From NCBI RefSeq assembly GCF_001553785.1, contig NZ_LOJP01000001.1, forward strand, positions 428,998-492,997: a DNA stretch of 64,000 nucleotides, given 5' to 3'. The notes below the pieces were generated by a model. It searched no databases. It saw only the letters and a program-made list of their open reading frames with translations, and was not told the origin of the DNA. This document shows positions 8,915 to 16,193 of this stretch, in pieces; within the stretch, counting starts at the first letter, position 1; each line of letters begins with the position of its first letter. The DNA comes from Actinoplanes sp. TFC3 (GTDB lineage Bacteria; Actinomycetota; Actinomycetes; Mycobacteriales; Micromonosporaceae). The position numbers were made by a program, and so were the translations under genes.

Positions 8915-9745
8915 GTGGCGAACGCATCCGGACTGCTGGTGATCGAACGGATCCTGCGGGATCGACAAGGCATCTGGCAGCAGGTGGTCGAGGACCGCGA
9001 CCTGCCGAAACTGACAGTGCAGATGCTGTCGAGCGCGGTGCTGGCCCTCGCTTGTTACGGCGCGGTGCTGGGTTCCTTCCACAGCGTGCTGATGGCGCTG
9101 ACCTCGGCGGTCAAGTTGCCGCTGCTGTTCCTGGTCACGCTGGCGATCTGCCTGCCGACCCTGTACCTGTTCAACCTGGTGTTCGGGGCGCGGTTGTCCG
9201 TACGGCAATCGTTGTCACTGGTCATGGTGGCCCTGACCGTGACCGCCATGCTCGCCCTCGCGTTCGCCCCGATCGCCCTGTTCTTCCGCATCACAGCGCC
9301 CGACTACTCGTTCTTCAAGCTGCTCAATGTGCTCATCCTGGCGCTGTCGGCGCTGGTCGGCCTGCGGTTCCTGACCGGTGGCATGCGGGTGCTCAACGAC
9401 CACGGCCTGCTCTCCCCGGCCACCCCCGCCGCGGCCCCGGTCCCGGACGCTGAGAAGAAAGAACTCGTTGCGGTCGGGGCCGATGGTGCTGCGCCGGTCC
9501 CGGTCAAGAGCCTTCCGCCCGGCATGCTGAACCCGCGTCCTCTCGCTCAGCCGGCCCGGCCGTCGGCGCCCCCGAGCATGACGTTGCTCTACATCTGGAT
9601 CCTGCTGTTCGGCTTCGTCGGCACCCAGCTGGCCTGGACGCTGCGCCCGTTCTTCGGCAGTCCGGGCATGAAGTTCAGCCTGTACCGGCAGATCGACGGC
9701 AATTTCTACGCCGAGATCTTCCGGACGCTCTCGCACCTGTTCTGA
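8915..9745 (+). CDS. Four-helix membrane protein of unknown function
   Basis: A 276-residue protein of no recognised family. There are three closely spaced transmembrane helices at about residues 35-55, 65-85 and 100-125, a fourth near 140-160, then a Pro/Ala-rich linker (about 180-225) and a final helix TLLYIWILLFGFVGTQLAW before a short tail ending in FYAEIFRTLSHLF. The start GTG at 8915 has GAAGG 9 nt upstream; frames opening at 8840 lack a ribosome site. It sits between the sugar ATPase and an RsbW-like protein, and nothing in context sets its role. Confidence 0.7.
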   Translation: MANASGLLVIERILRDRQGIWQQVVEDRDLPKLTVQMLSSAVLALACYGAVLGSFHSVLMALTSAVKLPLLFLVTLAICLPTLYLFNLVFGARLSVRQSLSLVMVALTVTAMLALAFAPIALFFRITAPDYSFFKLLNVLILALSALVGLRFLTGGMRVLNDHGLLSPATPAAAPVPDAEKKELVAVGADGAAPVPVKSLPPGMLNPRPLAQPARPSAPPSMTLLYIWILLFGFVGTQLAWTLRPFFGSPGMKFSLYRQIDGNFYAEIFRTLSHLF

Positions 9746-9823
9746 GCCGTTTTACTGCATCTTTCAATATTTAGGGTTGCGACGACTGCCACGGAGGCGG
9801 CACACAGCGTAGGCTGCTCGGCG

Positions 9824-10303
9824 GTGGAGGACATGGTCGACCAGTCAGCGTTGCGTCCGGCTCCGGGCAGGGAGTTGCCGGACGGCGGCTCCGCGCACTC
9901 TTCTTCGCGACGCTCCGTGGCCCTCCTTGACCGCGTGTTCGGGCCCGCCGACATCACCGTGCTGCGCCACGAGCTGCTCGACCGGCTCGACCGCGGCGCG
10001 CTGGGCGAGCGCTTCGACGGCTTTGTGCTCGCGGTAAACGAAGTGATCACCAATGTGGTCGTGCACGCCGGAGGGACCGGGCGCCTGGTGCTCGACGCCA
10101 GCGGCAGCGCGCTGCGCTGCACGGTGACCGATTCCGGACCGGGCATCCCGGAGCAGTACCAGGGCCCGCCCGAGGTGCCCGCGGCGTTCGGTGACGGCGG
10201 CCGGGGCATCTGGCTGGCGTACCAGTTGTGCGACGAAGTGACGATGGCGACAGGCCCAATTGGGACGACTATCGGACTCAAAATCGACCTGCCCGGCCGA
10301 TGA
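9824..10303 (+). CDS. RsbW-like ATP-binding protein (HATPase_c_2, anti-sigma/regulatory kinase type)
   Basis: A 159-residue GHKL ATP-binding protein. The N-box NEVITNVVVHAGG, the G1 box DSGPGIPE and the G2 loop GDGGRGIWLAYQLCD are intact. By family knowledge these bind anti-sigma antagonists or sigma factors, or act as stand-alone serine kinases; actinobacteria hold dozens of copies. The first 35 residues are low-complexity. Both GTG 9824 and ATG 9833 are possible starts and neither has a well-placed ribosome site. No anti-anti-sigma (STAS) partner or sigma gene is adjacent, so the partner is unknown. Confidence 0.82.
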   Translation: MEDMVDQSALRPAPGRELPDGGSAHSSSRRSVALLDRVFGPADITVLRHELLDRLDRGALGERFDGFVLAVNEVITNVVVHAGGTGRLVLDASGSALRCTVTDSGPGIPEQYQGPPEVPAAFGDGGRGIWLAYQLCDEVTMATGPIGTTIGLKIDLPGR

Positions 10304-10422
10304 CCATGCCCCGGTAAGTCAGCGACCTGCCGAAACACAGCTGAACACCTGGTGAAACGCCGGGCCAAGCCGGTCCCGGTCTTTCCCGGGTGCAGCGCGC
10401 CACGGGCGACTACATTAGGCCG

Positions 10423-11163
10423 GTGTTCGGACTACCTCCTCACGTAACTGCATGCCTTTTCGATCTCGACGGCGTGCTCACCCAGACCGCCCTGGTGCAC
10501 AACGCGGCGTGGAAGCAGACCTTCGACGCGTTCCTCCAGGAGTGGTCCCGCCAGCACGGACAGCCCTTTGTGCCGTTCGACTCCGGGGCCGACTACCACA
10601 AGTACGTCGACGGGCGTCAACGCGCCGACGGTGTGCGCACCTTCCTCGCCTCACGGGGCATCACCCTGCCCGAAGGCAGCCCGGAGGACCCGACCGACGC
10701 CGAGACCGTCAACGGGGTGGGCAACCGCAAAAACGTGTTGGTGCTGCAGAAAATTCAGGAGGGAGCGGTTCAGGTCTATCCTGGATCGGTCGACTACCTG
10801 CACGCCGTTACCAAAGCGGGGTTGCGCCGCGCAGTGGTGTCGGCAAGCGCCAACTGCAAGGACGTGCTGGAAGCGGCCAAGATCGCCGACCTGCTGGAGC
10901 AGCGGGTCGACGGTGTGGTGGCGCGGGCCGAGAACCTGCCGGGCAAGCCCGCACCCGATACCTTCCTCTATGGTGCGAAGCTGCTCGGCGTCGAGCCGGA
11001 AAATTGCGCCGTCTTCGAGGATGCCCTCGCGGGGGTGGAAGCGGGCCGGGCCGGGAAGTTCGGCATCGTCATCGGCGTTGACCGCGCAGGCCAGGCCGAT
11101 GCGTTGCGCGAACACGGCGCCGACATCGTGGTCCAGGACCTCGCCGAGCTCCTCGGCAAATAA
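10423..11163 (+). CDS. HAD-superfamily beta-phosphoglucomutase-like hydrolase
   Basis: A 246-residue HAD enzyme. Motif I FDLDGVLTQT holds the nucleophile Asp and acid/base Asp. A helical cap follows, then motif II (VVSASANC), the motif III Lys in NLPGKPAPDTFLYGA and motif IV VFEDALAGVEAG. The whole pattern fits the beta-phosphoglucomutase branch and resembles mycobacterial Rv3400. It lies 38 bp upstream of a GH65 phosphorylase gene, so it most likely converts the beta-glucose-1-phosphate released there to glucose-6-phosphate. GTG 10423 is chosen because the conserved domain starts just after it. The ribosome site is weak. Confidence 0.88.
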   Translation: MFGLPPHVTACLFDLDGVLTQTALVHNAAWKQTFDAFLQEWSRQHGQPFVPFDSGADYHKYVDGRQRADGVRTFLASRGITLPEGSPEDPTDAETVNGVGNRKNVLVLQKIQEGAVQVYPGSVDYLHAVTKAGLRRAVVSASANCKDVLEAAKIADLLEQRVDGVVARAENLPGKPAPDTFLYGAKLLGVEPENCAVFEDALAGVEAGRAGKFGIVIGVDRAGQADALREHGADIVVQDLAELLGK

Positions 11164-11201
11164 CAAAGACTTTTTCTCTTCTCACTGCGAGAGGCACCAC
11201 C

Positions 11202-13568
11202 GTGATCCGTGAACGGGCCTACCCCGTCGACCCCTGGCACATCCGGGAAACCCGGCTGGACCTGGATTTGCTGGCCCAGTCCGAGTCGGTCTTCGCCCTG
11301 TCCAACGGCCACATCGGCATCCGCGGCAACCTCGACGAGGGAGAGCCGCACGGACTGCCGGGCACGTACCTCAACTCGTTCTTCGAGCTGCGGCCGCTGC
11401 CCTACGCCGAGGCCGGCTACGGCTTCCCCGAGTCGGGCCAGACCATGGTCAACGTGACCAACGCCAAGCTGATGCGGCTGCTCGTGGACGACGAGCCGTT
11501 CGACGTCCGCTACGGCGACCTGCGCTCCCACGAGCGCACCCTCGACCTGCGCGCCGGCACGCTGGAGCGGACCGTCGAGTGGGTGTCCCCGTCGGGTCAG
11601 GGCATCCGCGTGCGCACCGTGCGCCTGGTCTCGTTCACCCAGCGCGCCGTCGTCGCGTTCCTCTACGAGGTCGAGCCGCTCAACGACACCGCCCGGCTGA
11701 TCCTGCAGTCCGAGCTGGTGGCCAACGAGCAGCTCCCGCCGACCAGCAAGGACCCGCGCGTCGCGGCCGTGCTCGATCACCCGCTGCAGGCCGAGGAGAT
11801 GCTCGAGCAGCGCACCGGCGGCCTGCTCGTGCACCGCACCAAGGCCAGCGACCTGCGCATGGCCGCGGCGATGGAGCACTTGGTCGAGGCGCCCGGCAAG
11901 CACGCGGTCACCACCGAGGGCCACCCGGACTGGCTGCGCACCACCGTTGCCTGCAAGCTCGAACCGGGCCAGAAGCTTCGGGTGGTCAAGCTGGCCGCGT
12001 ACGGCTGGTCCAGCAACCGCTCGCTGCCTGCCGTGCGCGACCAGGTCGGCGCGGCGCTGGCCAGCGCCCGGCTGGACGGCTGGGAGGGCCTGCTCGAGGC
12101 CCAGCGCGAATACCTCGACGAGTTCTGGGACCACTCCGACGTCAAGGTCGAGGGTGACCCCGAGGTGCAGCAGGCGGTCCGCTTCGGGCTGTTCCACACG
12201 CTGCAGGCCGGTGCCCGCGCCGAGCAGCCCCCGATCGGCTCCAAGGGCCTGTCCGGCCCCGGCTACGACGGCCACACGTTCTGGGACTCCGAGACCTTCG
12301 TGCTGCCCGCCCTGACCTACACCCAGCCCTCGGCCGCGGCCGACGTGCTGCGCTGGCGGCATTCCACGCTGGATCTGGCCAAGGAGCGCGCCCAGACGCT
12401 CGGCCTGCAGGGTGCGGCGTTCCCGTGGCGCACCATCCGGGGTCAGGAGTGCTCGGCCTACTGGCCGGCCGGCACCGCGGGCTTCCACATCGGCGCCGAC
12501 ATCGCCGACGCGGTGCGCCGCTACGTCTCGGCCACCGGCGACCTCGACTTCGAGCGCGAGTTCGGCCTCGAGCTGCTGGTCGAGACCGCCCGGCTGTGGC
12601 GTTCGCTGGGTCACCACGACCGGCACGGGCGCTTCCACATCGACGGCGTGACCGGCCCGGACGAGTACACGGCGGTGGTGGACGACAACGTCTACACCAA
12701 CCTCATGGCCCAGCAGAACCTGTTCGCGGCGGCGGACGCGGCCAAGCGCCACCCCGACCTGGCCCGCAAGTTCGGCGTCGACGACGAGGAACTCGCATCC
12801 TGGCGGGACGCGGCCGCGGCGGTGCACATCCCCTACGACCGCGAGCTGCAGGTGCACCAGCAGTCCGAGGGCTTCACCCGGCTGCAGGAATGGGACTTCG
12901 ACAACACCCCGCCCGAGGCGTACCCGCTGCTGCTGAACTACCCGTACTTCGACCTGTACCGCAAGCAGGTCGTCAAGCAGGCCGACCTGGTCATGGCCAT
13001 GTACCTGCGGGGCGACGCGTTCACCCCGGAGGAGAAGGCCCGCAACTTCGCCTACTACGACGCCCGCACGGTCCGCGACTCGTCGCTGTCGGCGTGCATC
13101 CAGGCGGTGCTGGCCGCCGAGGTCGGCTTCCTCGAGCTGTCGCACGACTACCTCGGCGAAGCGGCCCTGATGGACCTGCACGACCTGCACCAGAACGCCC
13201 GCGACGGCGTGCACGTAGCCTCGCTCGCCGGTTCCTGGATCGCCCTGGTGGCCGGGCTCGGCGGCATGCGCGACTACAACGGCGAGCTGTCGTTCGCCCC
13301 GCGCCTGCCCAGCCGCATCGACGGCCTGGAGTTCTCGCTGCTCTGGCGCGGCCTGCGCCTGCGCGTCGAGGTCACCCGCGACGAGGTCACCTACTCGCTG
13401 CGCAACGGCGGCGGCTCGGCCCGCCTCGACCTGCTGCACCACGGCAAGCAGGTAACCGTCACCCAGGTGAAGCCGGTCGTCCTGCCGATCCCGGCGGCCG
13501 CGCCCACTGGCCCGGCCCCGACCCAACCGGCCGGCCGCGCCCCGGTGCGCCGGGCCAGCACGCTCTGA
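11202..13568 (+). CDS. Glycoside hydrolase family 65 disaccharide phosphorylase
   Basis: A 788-residue GH65 protein, full length. The N-terminal beta-sandwich begins LALSNGHIGIRG-like (residues 25-40). The (alpha/alpha)6 barrel holds the catalytic acid in VTGPDEYTAVVDDN (Glu near 488), a KQADLVMAMYL motif near 590 and a typical SLAGSWIALVAGLGGMRDYNG near 680. Known members phosphorolyse maltose, trehalose, kojibiose or nigerose with inversion; this sequence resembles mycobacterial Rv3401. There is no signal peptide, so it acts in the cytoplasm. The phosphomutase upstream fits the reaction. Which disaccharide is used cannot be read from the sequence. Confidence 0.92.
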   Translation: MIRERAYPVDPWHIRETRLDLDLLAQSESVFALSNGHIGIRGNLDEGEPHGLPGTYLNSFFELRPLPYAEAGYGFPESGQTMVNVTNAKLMRLLVDDEPFDVRYGDLRSHERTLDLRAGTLERTVEWVSPSGQGIRVRTVRLVSFTQRAVVAFLYEVEPLNDTARLILQSELVANEQLPPTSKDPRVAAVLDHPLQAEEMLEQRTGGLLVHRTKASDLRMAAAMEHLVEAPGKHAVTTEGHPDWLRTTVACKLEPGQKLRVVKLAAYGWSSNRSLPAVRDQVGAALASARLDGWEGLLEAQREYLDEFWDHSDVKVEGDPEVQQAVRFGLFHTLQAGARAEQPPIGSKGLSGPGYDGHTFWDSETFVLPALTYTQPSAAADVLRWRHSTLDLAKERAQTLGLQGAAFPWRTIRGQECSAYWPAGTAGFHIGADIADAVRRYVSATGDLDFEREFGLELLVETARLWRSLGHHDRHGRFHIDGVTGPDEYTAVVDDNVYTNLMAQQNLFAAADAAKRHPDLARKFGVDDEELASWRDAAAAVHIPYDRELQVHQQSEGFTRLQEWDFDNTPPEAYPLLLNYPYFDLYRKQVVKQADLVMAMYLRGDAFTPEEKARNFAYYDARTVRDSSLSACIQAVLAAEVGFLELSHDYLGEAALMDLHDLHQNARDGVHVASLAGSWIALVAGLGGMRDYNGELSFAPRLPSRIDGLEFSLLWRGLRLRVEVTRDEVTYSLRNGGGSARLDLLHHGKQVTVTQVKPVVLPIPAAAPTGPAPTQPAGRAPVRRASTL

Positions 13569-13590
13569 GCTGATCACCGTAAGGCCCGGA

Positions 13591-13631
13591 CGGGCGAAGG
13601 CCGGCAAGATGCCGGCCTTCGCCCGTTTGCT
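13591..13631. terminator. Strong hairpin terminator between convergent genes
   Basis: A perfect 15-bp stem (13591-13605 with 13611-13625) around a 5-nt loop AAGAT, followed by TTTGCTT. It lies just after the GH65 stop and just before the end of the convergent lipoprotein gene, so it can serve both strands. Confidence 0.9.
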
Positions 13632-13633
13632 TC

Positions 13634-14200
13634 TCAGAGCGGATACACCACGCCCGAGCGCCCGCTGTACGGGTGCCGGGTGCCGTCGCGCTCGTAGCCG
13701 GTGTTCGGGGCGTCCAGCCAGACGATGTACGGCGTGCCCGACTTCAGGCCCGTGATCGTGGCTGTGGCCGTGCAGCCGGGCGGGGTGGGGACGTACTGCC
13801 ACTTGTAGTTGGGTTGGGCGCCGGAGATCAGGGGCTGCTTGACCGCGGCGATCCGGTAGTCGGAGTCGTACTGGCGGGGCCAGGTCACGGTCAGGCGGCC
13901 CTTGCCGGGCGTGACCGTCACCGGGATCAGCACCGGGTCGACCTCGTAGGCCGTGGAGCATCCGGGGTCGGCCGGCAGGAACGAGACCGAGGGCAGGGCC
14001 GGGGGCCGGGAGCCTGAATACCTCACTACCGGTGATGGGGTTGCGCTGCCGGTGGCGTACACGATCCAGCCCGGTCCCGAGTTGGGCGTCGCGCTGGCCG
14101 ATCCGCCGGGCTGGCCCGAGGAGCCAAGTCCGAGCGCGCTGCAGCCACCCACCGCGAGGGGGAGGGCCAGCAGCGGCGACAGGAACTTGAGGATCCGCAT
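13634..14200 (-). CDS. Putative secreted lipoprotein with fibronectin-like region
   Basis: A 188-residue predicted lipoprotein. ATG 14200 gives a standard signal peptide (MRILKFLSPLLALPLAVGGC) with a lipobox Cys at residue 20, followed by a Ser/Gly linker. The C-terminal region has alternating beta-type segments (GRLTVTWPRQYDSDYRIAAV, TATITGLKSGTPYIVWLDA) resembling a fibronectin type III fold. Earlier in-frame starts at 14266 would put 22 charged residues before the signal and were rejected. Function is unknown. It is probably anchored to the outer face of the membrane. Confidence 0.75.
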   Translation of the reverse strand: MRILKFLSPLLALPLAVGGCSALGLGSSGQPGGSASATPNSGPGWIVYATGSATPSPVVRYSGSRPPALPSVSFLPADPGCSTAYEVDPVLIPVTVTPGKGRLTVTWPRQYDSDYRIAAVKQPLISGAQPNYKWQYVPTPPGCTATATITGLKSGTPYIVWLDAPNTGYERDGTRHPYSGRSGVVYPL

Positions 14201-14231
14201 GCTTGTCGATTCGGCGGCGACCCCTGATTGC

Positions 14232-14573
14232 TTAGGCTCGGAAGAGCTGGTGGCCGGCCATCTCAAGACCGAATTCGGCTACCGCTATCGGGGTACGGAG
14301 CCCCGACCGGTCGCGCAGCATCAGCCCCTCGCCCTGCGGGTGGTACGTGCCCTTCGCAGCACGCCGGCGACCCTCGACCCGTCCCTCGTACGACCAGTCC
14401 CCGGCCAAGCACAGCCGCACCGACCCGTCCGCGTTCTGCCAGAAGCCGGCGTATCCCTCGGGCGGCCCGGCCGGCGTGGGGGTCACGGTGGGCACGGTTT
14501 CGCCGGCGCGGCCGAAAGCGAGTGTCAGCAGCGACGCTGTGCCGAAGATGGTTGTGTCGATCCGGGGGCGCAT
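14232..14573 (-). CDS. Small secreted protein resembling the Atu4866 family
   Basis: A 113-residue protein. A hydrophobic start (TIFGTASLLTLAFG) suggests export. The remainder follows the pattern GFWQNADGSVRLCL, then GDWSYEGRVEGRRRAAKGTY and an aspartate/glycine stretch. This matches the small Atu4866-type family by eye (GxWxxxDGxxR, ExRGxRxxAxxGxY). No biochemical role is established for that family as far as I know. It reads leftward from a shared intergenic region and may be co-transcribed with the lipoprotein 31 bp downstream. Confidence 0.6.
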   Translation of the reverse strand: MRPRIDTTIFGTASLLTLAFGRAGETVPTVTPTPAGPPEGYAGFWQNADGSVRLCLAGDWSYEGRVEGRRRAAKGTYHPQGEGLMLRDRSGLRTPIAVAEFGLEMAGHQLFRA

Positions 14574-14651
14574 GGTGCTCCAAGCAGGTTACGGCGGGGA
14601 AGTTGTCAGTACCCTTCGGCGCCCTTGAGCTGCACTTGAGGGAACCTGCCA

Positions 14652-14687
14652 TTGACAGTTAACAATCTATGAACATTATTAATAGTT
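14652..14687 (+). promoter_or_regulatory. Candidate promoter for a leaderless GH76 mRNA
   Basis: TTGACA at 14652-14657 is followed 17 nt later by ATTATT (14675-14680) in an AT-rich patch unusual for this genome. A start site 7-8 nt beyond would fall at the ATG of the GH76 gene. That ATG has no purine-rich ribosome site, so a leaderless transcript is likely. The AT-rich stretch could also hold an operator. Confidence 0.5.
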
Positions 14688-16127
14688 ATGCGCCCGCTGA
14701 AGTGGATCGCCGCCCTGACCGTCGTCGCCACCGCCGGACTGCAGTTGCAGACGGCCGTGCCGGCGCTTGCGGCCACCATCTGCAACCGCTACTGCGACGG
14801 CCGGGACCCGGCCCTGTCTCCCGGCGACCGGGTATCCGTCACTACGAGCCTGTACGGCCGGTCGTTCAAGGTCCATGTCAACGACACCGACGCGATGGCC
14901 TGGGCCACCGTCGAGAACGGCCAGGCCGGGGACGAGGTATGGCTCGACCGCTCGTTCGACGGTGGCCGCGGCTGGGGAGCCAACAGCCGGCTCGGGGTCA
15001 CCGCCATCCCGGCCGGTTCCAGCACCTGGCGAACCGGCATGTACAACGTCGACGACTGGAACAACCAGGGCGTCGGCGTGCTGCGGGCCTGCGGGAAGGC
15101 CGGCGACAGAGCCGAAATCGCCTGTACGTCCTGGGTCCGCAGCAACTGGAACGCCTGGGACCGCCGCACAGCCGCAGCCACCGCCCTGATGATGCGCTAC
15201 GACCGCGCGTCCGGGCTCTTCGACGCCGCGAACGCTTGGTGGACCTCGGCGAACGCGCTCACCAGCCTCATCGACAACAGCCGCATCAGTGGCATGCACA
15301 GCTACGACTACGCGATCGCGAACACGTACAACGCCCAGGTGAACGCCAAGCAGGGGCAGTTCCGCAACGAGTACCTGGATGACACCGGGTGGTGGGGGCT
15401 GACCTGGGTCGCGGCGTACGACCGTACCGGGGACAGCCGGTATCTCAACACCGCACGAGCCGATGCCGACTACATGTTCTCGTACTGGGACGGCACCTGC
15501 GGCGGGGGCGTGTGGTGGAAGACCGATCGCGCGAGCAAAAACGCGATCGAGAACAGCCTGTACATCCAGCTCAACGCGGCTTTGTCGCAGCGTATCGCCG
15601 GGGACACCGTGTACCGGGGGCGGGCGCAGGCGGGCTGGAACTGGTTCCAGAGCACCGGCATGCTCAACAGCTCGAACCTGGTGAACGACGGCATCACCAT
15701 GAGTACGTGCCGGAACAACGGCAACGTCACCTGGACCTACAACCAGGGCGTGCTGATCAACGCGCTGGTGCAACTCAACAAGCTGACCGGCGACGCCAAC
15801 GCGCTCACCGTGGCCCGCCGGATCGGGGACGCGGCCACGACAAGTTCATATTTGAACCCCGGCGGCATCCTGCGTGAGCCCAACGAGCCCGATCAGTGCA
15901 GCGGGGACGGCGTTTCGTTCAAGGGCCCGTTCGTCCGCGGCCTGGGCGTGCTCAACGCGGCGGTGGGACGGCCGTACGACGCCTACCTCAGGCGCCAGGC
16001 CGATTCGGCGTACGCCAACGACCGGACGAGCTTCGACGCGTACGGCAGCCATTGGGCCGGCCCGTATGTCAGCACCAACCACAGTTGCCAACACAGTGCA
16101 GTCGACCTGCTGAACGTGGCGCCGTAG
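14688..16127 (+). CDS. Secreted GH76-family glycosidase (alpha-1,6-mannanase type)
   Basis: A 479-residue exported enzyme. The signal peptide ends with AVPALA near residue 28. After an extra 110-residue N-terminal beta-type domain comes an (alpha/alpha)6 GH76 domain with the diagnostic double Asp in YLDDTGWWGLTWV, then WWKTDRASKNAIEN and TWTYNQGVLINALVQL. GH76 members cleave internal alpha-1,6-mannoside linkages, for example in fungal or mycobacterial-type mannan. The C-terminus ends with a short Cys-His-containing segment and no carbohydrate-binding module. It is monocistronic by position. Confidence 0.9.
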   Translation: MRPLKWIAALTVVATAGLQLQTAVPALAATICNRYCDGRDPALSPGDRVSVTTSLYGRSFKVHVNDTDAMAWATVENGQAGDEVWLDRSFDGGRGWGANSRLGVTAIPAGSSTWRTGMYNVDDWNNQGVGVLRACGKAGDRAEIACTSWVRSNWNAWDRRTAAATALMMRYDRASGLFDAANAWWTSANALTSLIDNSRISGMHSYDYAIANTYNAQVNAKQGQFRNEYLDDTGWWGLTWVAAYDRTGDSRYLNTARADADYMFSYWDGTCGGGVWWKTDRASKNAIENSLYIQLNAALSQRIAGDTVYRGRAQAGWNWFQSTGMLNSSNLVNDGITMSTCRNNGNVTWTYNQGVLINALVQLNKLTGDANALTVARRIGDAATTSSYLNPGGILREPNEPDQCSGDGVSFKGPFVRGLGVLNAAVGRPYDAYLRRQADSAYANDRTSFDAYGSHWAGPYVSTNHSCQHSAVDLLNVAP

Positions 16128-16193
16128 CGGTAAAGCTCATCCCGCTCGCCCCGGGACCGATCGTGCCCTCGAACCCGGCACGAGAGGATTCCC

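Noticed and set aside
10968..13961. 997-residue antisense open frame over the GH65 gene
   Set aside because: Shadow of the GH65 and HAD coding frames; no recognisable motif or ribosome site.
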